DNA from: Pieris napi
Lineage: Eukaryota; Arthropoda; Insecta; Lepidoptera; Pieridae
Length of the DNA: 64,000 nucleotides
Assembly: GCF_905475465.1 (NCBI RefSeq)
Contig: NC_062245.1
Location: 4,154,001-4,218,000 of the forward strand
Direction of reading: 5' to 3'
Numbering within the stretch: the stretch's first letter is position 1; every line of letters starts with the position of its first letter. The notes below the pieces were generated by a model. It did no database searches, was not told the origin of the DNA, and saw nothing but the letters and a program-made list of their open reading frames with translations. This document shows positions 57,801-64,000 of this stretch, in pieces. A program made the translations under genes and the position numbers.

Positions 57801-58690
57801 AGCAGTCCAAAGAGCTGAAGGAGATCAGGCCTGCTACGTCAGTAAACACTAATCAGCAGACAGGCTGTTTGTGTTTTGCAAGTAAGTTTTATCTGAATAA
57901 AAATGTGTGCGTGTACTAGGTGTACACACGTAAGAAGTGAAACTTCTTTATGACCTTATTTTTCGAAAAATGATCTACTATATGCAACTTTACAGAAATT
58001 GGTTAAATAAAGTTAAATTAGATAAAGTTTAACAAAAGGCTTTTATTATCATAGACATGAATACAAATACAATTATTTCATTTTAACTTATTATTTTTTT
58101 CCAACGCCGATAAAGAAATTTGACTTCAAAAAGCTACATGGCGCGTAACCTGCTACAAAATTTCTCCCATACGTCGATAAAGAAGTTTCACTTCAAAAGA
58201 TGGCGCGTAACGGAAAATTGTGACGCGTAACGAAAAAATGTTACACTAAATTTTTTTCCAACCCCGATAAAGAAGTTTCACTTCAAAAAGCAAATTATAG
58301 ATTTTTTTATCATGCATTTTCGAAACATCAGCTGTTTTGAAAAAAATTTGCAAGAGTAGAAATGTATTTAAAAACATTTTTGCTTCGTTTAAATCCTTTT
58401 TAGCTAATAGTGCTAAGTCCGGACGTCGTCGACATAAATGGTTTGACATTCGGGAGCCAAGTGCGCGCTAAGTCTCGTTTCGAAATCTTACCCTAAATAT
58501 TATTATGTACTAGTTATTTAAGGAACTAGTACTAGATATTTTAATAAATAGAAAGTCTGATAGTTAAACTATATTACCCTTTACAGGCAAAGTCCGCCGC
58601 GATAGTGCAGTGATTGCGGCAGATGCGTCCACGGCCTTGTGTCGCCCCGAGCCTCCCCAACCCCCGCATCCCCCACAGCCGCCCCTCTGA
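42815..58690 (+). CDS. RhoBTB: Rho-related BTB domain-containing protein
   Basis: Exons: 42815-42994, 43193-43296, 45067-45150, 45793-45906, 46682-46889, 48029-48121, 48559-48705, 49366-49451, 50204-50315, 51334-51471, 53509-53622, 54662-54829, 55534-55721, 56487-56544, 56697-56830, 57760-57881, 58587-58690. All are in phase; 717 aa, the family's usual size. The N-terminal Rho-like domain (1-230) has GDTAVGKT (G17-T24), THVPTVWAIDQYR and DTFGDHEKDRRFAYGR. Its G4 motif is GCKNDLRY rather than NKxD, as in RhoBTB relatives, so GTP cycling is doubtful. BTB1 (about 252-460) is split by an insert and carries VHRALLAAACEVF and VINFIYTGAI. BTB2 (about 466-580) has ADVSFELDDG and HRALLMARCDPMKAMF. The C-terminal helical region ends RWPPVWYVKEYDYYQ, then a proline-rich tail with no CAAX. 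The family acts as a Cullin-3 adaptor. The start is the first ATG of the Rho domain. Confidence 0.96.
43867..45066. other. RhoBTB intron 2, repeats only
   Basis: It contains the reverse copy of the short dispersed repeat (about 44358-44465) and a tRNA-SINE-like scrap near 44500-44590 (GGGGCTTGAATGTATGACCT). No exon with fitting phase was seen. Confidence 0.35.
47023..47358 (-). mobile_element. Non-autonomous Helitron, family 1, diverged copy
   Basis: The minus-strand ends TCTAATATATATAAAATTCC and AACGTTTGTTGGGTCAGCTAG (shown in part: GGGTCAGCTAG) match family 1 with many substitutions inside. It lies in a RhoBTB intron. Confidence 0.6.
47622..47855 (-). mobile_element. tRNA-derived SINE, family B
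   Basis: Read on minus: CATTGGTCTAGTGGTTAGTA (A box), CCCGGGTTATATCCCCGGCT (altered B box), CTTAGGTCTTGGGTGTTTAA, TGTATATCCGTTGCCTAGTA, and a 3' end GGTGTGAATTGTCTTTTAAA. It resembles the Bm1-like SINE class of Lepidoptera. A plus-strand copy is at 55798. Confidence 0.75.
49496..49925. mobile_element. MITE with GTTTACTCCTTA inverted ends
   Basis: The left end TTGAAGTTTACTCCTTAAGA and the right end CGTAAGGAGTAAACTTCAA are inverted repeats. The interior (AGGCCCGGTACGGAAATTTT, GTGTAACACGAAAAGTTGAG) is shared with 56857-57572. It lies in a RhoBTB intron. Confidence 0.65.
50691..50733. repeat. Hairpin with 13-bp perfect core
   Basis: GGTGAACGTATAC at 50696-50708 is mirrored by GTATACGTTCACC at 50716-50728. 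Pairing extends outward with one mismatch. It lies in a RhoBTB intron. Confidence 0.7.
51480..53508. other. RhoBTB intron without recognised features
   Basis: Very AT-rich. No exon or complete mobile element was identified; a 63-codon frame at 53103-53294 is unrelated to any family I know. Confidence 0.4.
53984..54533 (-). mobile_element. Helitron-like element related to family 2
   Basis: On minus it starts TCTATATATATAAAAGAAAG and ends GCCAGGTCAGCTAG, with an altered internal sequence longer than the family 2 copies at 28.9 and 30.2 kb. It lies in the RhoBTB intron before exon 12. Confidence 0.55.
54880..55119. mobile_element. PIF/Harbinger-like MITE with TAA target duplication
   Basis: The 240-bp element has inverted ends GGGTCTGTTTCACAATGTAC and GTATGGATAAAG-type mirror CATTGTGAAACAGACCC, flanked on both sides by TAA. 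A three-base TWA duplication with GGG-starting ends fits PIF/Harbinger; no ORF. It lies in a RhoBTB intron. Confidence 0.75.
55798..56046 (+). mobile_element. tRNA-derived SINE, family B, complete copy
   Basis: TGGTCTAGTGGTTAGTAG (A box), CCCGGGTTCGATCCCCGGCT (B box), TTAGGTCTTGGGTGTTTAAA, then GGTGTGAATTGTCTT and an A-run. It lies in a RhoBTB intron on the same strand as the gene. Confidence 0.8.
56167..56445. mobile_element. MITE with GGGAGCGTTCAAGTATTACG ends, copy 1
   Basis: The 279-bp element has mirror-image ends (CGTAATACTTGAACGCTCCC at the right) and is flanked by ATA on both sides. The interior is G-rich then has AAAACGTTACGATGCGGGGC. A second copy is at 60219-60494. It lies in a RhoBTB intron. 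Confidence 0.8.
56857..57572. mobile_element. MITE with GTTTACTCCTTA ends, copy 2, interrupted by another element
   Basis: Same family as 49496-49925: the ends GTTTACTCCTTA and TAAGGAGTAAAC and the interior AAGGCCCGGTACGCAAATTT. A 163-bp element is inserted near the left end (56870-57032). It lies in a RhoBTB intron. Confidence 0.7.
56870..57032. mobile_element. Nested hairpin MITE with TAA target duplication
   Basis: AGGCCGATTTACATTATCTT at the left is mirrored by AAGATAATGTAAATCGGCCT at the right, flanked by TAA on both sides. The related MITE at 49501 shows the uninterrupted site (CTCCTTAAGAAACG), proving this is an insertion. Confidence 0.85.
57928..58284. repeat. Repeat with several AAGAAGTTTCACTTC units
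   Basis: The unit CGATAAAGAAGTTTCACTTC (or a close variant) occurs near 58100, 58170 and 58265. Its reverse complement is near 57931-57950 (TAAGAAGTGAAACTTCTTTA). Two units carry GGCGCGTAAC after them. It is probably a MITE with internal duplication, in the last RhoBTB intron. Confidence 0.5.
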
Positions 58691-59035
58691 CATATGCCCT
58701 ATTGGAGGTGAGAATTTTTTCATGTAATGATATATTGTTTTTGTAAATTTTAATTAATTTTCCTATCCAGTAATTGATTCTTTATATTGAAAAATTGACT
58801 TGTTAATACAGGTTCACACTATTGCAAAAAACACAAACACGAAATAAAAAATACATAATTCAATTATAATAAAGAATAATTAAAATTTTAATTATTATTT
58901 TTTATAGCAAGATCACTGTATTTGAATCTCTTTTTTGGTCAGAAATATGTTTTAATAATTTAAATGTTTGTGTAAACTTCAACCAAACAAAAATTACATA
59001 CATAAAAAAAACAATATATATTTTTTATATTGATA
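58691..59035 (+). other. Start of the RhoBTB 3' UTR
   Basis: A good donor-like GGAG|GTGAGA at 58708 suggests the 3' UTR may be spliced. AATAAA occurs at about 58850 and just after it. The true transcript end cannot be told. Confidence 0.35.
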
Positions 59036-59071
59036 CCTTATATATATATATATATGTATATCGGCACCAGG

Positions 59072-59359
59072 TAAGCAGTGTTGGCCTAGTGGCTCTCATT
59101 CCTGAGGTCGTAGGTTCGATCCCCGGCTGTGCACCAATGGACTTTCGTTCTATGTGCGCATTTACACATTCGCTCCAACGATGAAGGTAAACATCGTGAG
59201 GAAACCAGCTTGCCTTAGACCCAAAAAGTCGACGGCGTGTGTCAAGCTGGAGGCTGATCACCTACTTAGAGATTAACAAAATATGATCATGAAACAGATA
59301 CAGAAATCTGAGGCCCAGACCTAAAAAGGAACAACCTTTTTAGGTCTGGGCCTCAGATT
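59072..59359 (+). mobile_element. tRNA-derived SINE, family A, with inverted duplication at its 3' end
   Basis: TTGGCCTAGTGGC (A box), GGTTCGATCCCCGGCTGTGC (B box), AATGGACTTTCGTTCTATGT and ATCGTGAGGAAACCAGC are in family order. The last 25 bases (59305-59329) are followed, after a 5-base spacer, by their exact reverse complement (59335-59359). It is preceded by an (AT)n run at 59040-59055. Confidence 0.75.
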
Positions 59360-60218
59360 GACCTTATTGAAATGTATTTCATATTTATTTAAATTTTTCA
59401 ATGTTTTATTAGATCGCTCCGTATCGCGGTTCTCCTGCCTGTGTCGATGTGCTTCATGAGTACGATCCTCACTGTAATGGTCCTGTTGCACGTCTATACC
59501 TAAACTTTTAATAACACTGACTATTGATAATACTGTAGCCCTCAAAATCTTAATTTTTAGCACGTTTTGTCAGGGTTGGTACTCTGTAACTTCCAAAAGC
59601 GACAACTTTCGTCACGTTTTTGTACGCAATTACGATATAGTTATGTCTATAGCGTCGCCGCGGTACACAAATTCGCAATACTATTCAGAGTTACCTATAG
59701 GCAGTCTACCTATCTATTTGTGGAACGCACGTGTACAGTTTACACTGTTGCTTAGGTTTTTCTTAAAAGTATTTTTTGAGCTAAAGATTTCAATTTATTA
59801 ACTACTTAAATCTTTAAATCCCCATGATTGACTTAGAATATTTTTTTGTACTTTTCGATTTTTTTTTGTTTTTATGGGCGAAAGTTATTTTATCAACAGT
59901 CCTAGTGTAGGTAAGTATTAATAGCATCCCAACTTAATGCACTAAATTTTCGAATTTCTAAGATGTCTGGAAGTTTTTTAACTTATAAAGCCGTTATGTG
60001 GGTAAAATTAAATAAAATACAGGTTTGTGGTAACACATCTCTCAATACTATGTAAAAATTGCTTTAGCTTTGGCTATGCTCCTAATTTCCACAGAGTTAA
60101 TATTATCTATATATCAATCTGATAGCAGCTGTATTTTATTTAAAAATATGGTTTTATTTTTTTTACAATGTTTGATGATTGGAGAGTTTATAATGAGGCT
60201 GGGGCCAAGCAATGCTTT

Positions 60219-60494
60219 GGGAGCGTTCAAGTATTACGTAACGCAATTTTTGGAGATTATTGACACCCCCCCATGAACTCGCCGTAACGTTTTTCAGTAC
60301 CCAAGTACAGTACTGTATCCAAGTCTAGTAAAACGTTTCGTGACCACCTAGTGACTCTTTAGTTACTATTATGTGGTGTAAGTAGAAAATAATATTAACA
60401 ATAACGCGTAATTCAATCCCCGCCCCGCATCGTAACGTTTTACAAAAGGCCCCCCCCCCCCCCAAAATTAGTTACGTAATACTTGAACGCTCCC
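60219..60494. mobile_element. MITE with GGGAGCGTTCAAGTATTACG ends, copy 2
   Basis: The 276-bp copy is in the opposite internal orientation to 56167-56445, flanked by TTT on both sides. There is a poly-C run near the right end and no ORF. Confidence 0.8.
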
Positions 60495-61316
60495 TTTCTT
60501 GTGACCGAATTACATTTACGTAACTTGCTTGATACCTATAAAATGATTCACTGATTGACAATATTAGGTAAGTGACGACAAGTCTGCAGCCCTCAAAGAT
60601 AAATTTACATCAACTACAACAAACTATTTTTTTTATATGATGGATTTCATGGATGAAATACATAGTTTATTTAAATTAACTACATAGCAACACCATCAAT
60701 AGTATGACCACCAAGTCTTGATACTTGAATTAATCAATGTGTAATAATTGACAGATTATGTCCTATTATCGAGTAAAAAGTTAATTGCTTGCCCCATCTG
60801 TATATTATAATATTGTATTAAATACAATTTAATTATAAGATTGTAAAATTGTGGTAATTGTGCTTAGCATTTAATGTAGGCGTTTTCAAACTAGTTCTTC
60901 AGTATTAAGCCATTTTTTGACATTTGAAAGGAATTTCGCTTTTTAAAATTTCTTTATAGTATAAGTATCTATCTTCTAAATAGTTTTTTTTTTACTAATT
61001 ACTGTGATTGATTTGTTTAGTTAATGTTTGTTGGAAATTATGTTTTGGTGACTGTGATAGAATTCATCTGTGATCGGATCCATCTGACGTATGACGAGTT
61101 TGGATTTTGTACGAAGTTTGACTTCATTTGTTTTATATTATTTTAAAGTTTATCAAAGGCAACCTTTGCCTATAATTATTTTGCGTTAATAGATATTTAA
61201 GTATTGTTTGCTATAAAAGAGACAATATAATATGTGAATATAGGTTTTGAAACAACTATGAGACCCGTACGTTCGGCGTCGTTCGGTATCGAATATACTA
61301 GAATATGCAATAACGT
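60495..61316. other. AT-rich intergenic sequence or distal 3' UTR
   Basis: No gene or complete repeat is seen. Confidence 0.4.
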
Positions 61317-61829
61317 CCGAACCCAATAATCAATCCACAATCTCAGATTGAAATTAATCTGCGATCAGACCATGACAGCCGATCGATCTCCTATCTGCAT
61401 ACCAATAACCAAACCCAACGTAGACAATCCATTTTTGGCGACGGACAAAATGCTCTTTGTCGTTCCATTTTACCGAGTTTTCACTCATATTTAATAATCT
61501 ATGTAAATCAAATAAAGTAAATAAAACCGTACAAATAACATTAAAATATACATGTGTATGTTTAAAACATAACAAACAGTTTTTTTAATTATTTAAAAAA
61601 CTTGTATAAGTTAAAATCTGTTAAAATAATTAACTGTTGAAATCGAGCTTTCGTCAACTGTCATTTTCATACAAAGGTCTATCCACAGACACCGATACTC
61701 CCATGGATAGCTTGTATCGACAGATGGCTATTACAATCCGTCGATTGGCTATTGGCACACTTGTTACAACATTTGGATTAAGATTACTATGGATATGGAA
61801 TATGGATTGAGATAGGTTATTGGGTTCGG
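61317..61829. mobile_element. Possible MITE with CCGAACCCAATAA inverted ends
   Basis: CCGAACCCAATAATC at the left is mirrored by GGTTATTGGGTTCGG at the right. The match decays after about 20 bases. No target duplication was fixed; tentative. Confidence 0.45.
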
Positions 61830-63434
61830 GCGAAAGAGTATACATCTGCGACACGAGTCGCCGATTCTATGACTACGAAGTCTTAATGGTATTTTGGAAA
61901 AGAACCCAAGGCTTTAAAGGAATATATCTTGTGTTACTGTCCTTACCTTATTAATAACAGACAACTCCACAGTACTCAAACTTTCGCACTTTAGTGGGGT
62001 ACTAAATATTATTTTTGCGTTAGAACGTGATGTATTGAGACCGTCCGAGTTGCGTACGACTATAATATAATGGTAAGAAACTGAAGTATGTTAAAATCTG
62101 TGATGCTGGACAGTTTTTAATTGAATTATTGTTTTGGAAATTTCTTTTTTTATTGTTTTAAAGACTGCAGATCTCTAGGCTTAGTATGTAAAAAACTTAT
62201 TCATAGTATGAATAAGATTTTTTATGATCCACATAAAAGTATATTTTTGTATTGTACTAGTTTGTGTGTTAATAATTAATATACAAACAAGATTGGTTTC
62301 TCTTATTGTTTGTATTGAAAATTATATTATAAAGTACAATTCCTAGTTATAAATAGAATAAGTCTCGCTGCACTTAGATATTTTCCAGAATATTTTTAAA
62401 TTACATCAAGGCTAGGCTTACGTTTTATCCAATGCATAATTGCGCTATAAAGTTTACGCCTACATATCAAATTACTAAACCAAAGTTATATTTTGTTCAT
62501 CTATAATATTGAACCTACTATCTTTTCTCTTTCACATAATAAAATTATTTACAAGTATTTATAACTTTAATGATGCAATCAAATAAAATGTATCTGAATA
62601 AAAATTGCTTTTAACTTGGCTATTATTCTACTGTTAGGAGGATGTAAAACCAAAAACATTATGGTTTAGTAAATTATGATCTCTACAACAAAAATAAGAA
62701 GTATTTTCGTATCTCACTTTTTTGGATAAATAAGAACTCATTGTCAGTGCACTCTGAAGCAGGGTTTATTCATAAAATATTGCTTCAATTCTAATGTAAG
62801 TGATGTTATAGGGATTTCAGTTATTTTAAATAGTTTTTTTAGTGATATAATGTTTTTTTCATTAGTATGACTAGCATAGTTATTGTAGTTATTAAAACAT
62901 CAGGGATTGTTGTTTACCACAATTAAATAATTCAATGATAAAATATTCTTAACTTTCAGAAATATAGTTTAGAATCTCCCATCATAAATTATAACTGATA
63001 TCCCTTTAACAAGCTAATTTTAGGTAGCAGATATACTGTAAGCATAGCTATTAGGTAGGTGCATAATGTCTGATTTTTGCCAATCTTCACTATTGGTTAA
63101 TAATGATCTGCCATTTTTTACCCATAGATTTTAATAAGTATAATAAAGTATGTGTAATAAAACTGATTTTCATTTAATTTTTCTTAGACTTATTTAAACT
63201 TAATAAAAAGACCTTGACATGACCTTTTATAACTAATTGATTGTTATGCACTGAAGGTACAATATGCAACATTCAATTATTAATATAATAAGTAAGAAAG
63301 TGGCCTGGATCTCCGGATTAATAAAACAGAATTGGAAAGCAACTGAAGTCTGTATTCAATAAAAAATAGTCACTGAGCTGACAAATTATAATATCTTAAA
63401 ATTAAATGTATAAACCTATACCTAGTACTCTATT
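61830..63434. other. AT-rich intergenic sequence before NHP2
   Basis: No gene is seen. Plus-strand AATAAA signals near 63141 and 63156 could serve a long RhoBTB 3' UTR; that is speculation. Confidence 0.35.
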
Positions 63435-63666
63435 TTATAAAGGATGTCCCAATAATTTTATCTCACTTTGAACTTCATCATACAGTTCTTTGTAATCATC
63501 ATGTTCTTTGACAAGAACCATTATACACCCTCTCATAGTACCCATGGCAGCTCCAATATCTTTTCTGCTTGGTGTGTAACAGTAAGGAACATCTTTATCC
63601 TCACATACAGCGGGTAAGTGACACATTATTTCTATTGGTGATATGTCACCCGCGAAGAACACCATT
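63435..63666 (-). CDS. NHP2: H/ACA ribonucleoprotein subunit NHP2, last exon (partial gene)
   Basis: The exon opens after a clear acceptor (TTTATTTCAG read on minus) and encodes 76 residues to a TAA at 63435. The sequence MVFFAGDISPIEIMCHLP, CEDKDVPYCYTPSRKDIG and CIMVLVKEHDDYKELYDE follows the C-terminal half of the L7Ae-fold protein NHP2. The core subunit binds box H/ACA RNAs that guide rRNA pseudouridylation in the nucleolus. The paralogue SNU13/NHP2L1 fits much less well. The first exon base (63666) completes a codon begun in the upstream exon, which lies past the window's right end; no candidate was found in 63669-64000. Confidence 0.9.
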
Positions 63667-63831
63667 CTGAAATAAATGTAAAATTTGTTTATTTTTGTTT
63701 TACATCTTGCACAGTGGATTGCAATTTAACATCAATTATTACATTGGATCAGGTATTATAACAGCACATTATATCCTATATATAATGTTGTTAAGTAGGA
63801 TATATCTACTTGTATTAAAAAACAATACTGA

Positions 63832-63866
63832 ATTATAGCCATTTATTGATATTAAATGGCTATAAT
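63832..63866. repeat. Perfect 14-bp hairpin in the NHP2 intron
   Basis: ATTATAGCCATTTA is mirrored by TAAATGGCTATAAT after a 7-base loop. Confidence 0.7.
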
Positions 63867-64000
63867 GAATTACCAATTGATTTACTTGTTTAAGAAAAAA
63901 AAAACAAACTTGTAATATTTTTTACTAGCATTAACAACTAAGGGCACAATAAATAGGTATATTATGATCATATAGATTGATAGATATATTTAGACACAGG

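Noticed and set aside
61354..61575. Minus-strand 73-codon frame
   Set aside because: It falls inside the tentative inverted-repeat element and resembles no protein family known to me.

Overview
This is lepidopteran-type (moth or butterfly) nuclear DNA. It is AT-rich, its genes are split by GT-AG introns, and it is crowded with tRNA-derived SINEs, small Helitrons (5'-TC to CTAG-3') and inverted-repeat MITEs. The protein genes are ordinary animal genes. No bacterial, organellar, viral or CRISPR features were seen.

Layout: (1) 1-4.3 kb is gene-poor; it holds a broken copy of a multicopy insect gene family and an inverted-repeat MITE. (2) 4.6-7.1 kb, minus strand: complete five-exon UBLCP1, the nuclear proteasome/CTD-type phosphatase. 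(3) 8.2-14.4 kb, minus strand: a complete seven-exon secreted GH1 beta-glucosidase/myrosinase-like enzyme. Its fifth intron contains an intact intronless F-box gene on the opposite strand. (4) 14.4-18.8 kb: repeats, including a 2.2 kb element with about 430-bp inverted ends and 13 copies of the heptamer GTACGGC/GCCGTAC. (5) 18.8-40.0 kb, minus strand: a DC-STAMP-domain (DCST1/DCST2-type) gene of about 25 exons. A normal ~700-residue membrane core with a C-terminal C4C4 RING-like module continues by splicing into an unusual tail of about 870 residues, rich in lysine with cysteine clusters. (6) 40.0-42.8 kb: a head-to-head intergenic region. (7) 42.8-58.7 kb, plus strand: RhoBTB, 17 coding exons, 717 aa. 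(8) 58.7-63.4 kb: probable RhoBTB 3' region plus SINE and MITE insertions. (9) 63.4-63.7 kb, minus strand: the last exon of NHP2, whose 5' part lies beyond the window.

The genes do not form a pathway. The noteworthy arrangements are the nested antisense F-box gene, the divergent DCST/RhoBTB pair, and the DCST gene whose splice donors overlap in-frame stop codons. Exon borders were read by eye from GT/AG signals, reading phase and family resemblance. No alignment, transcript or database search was run.
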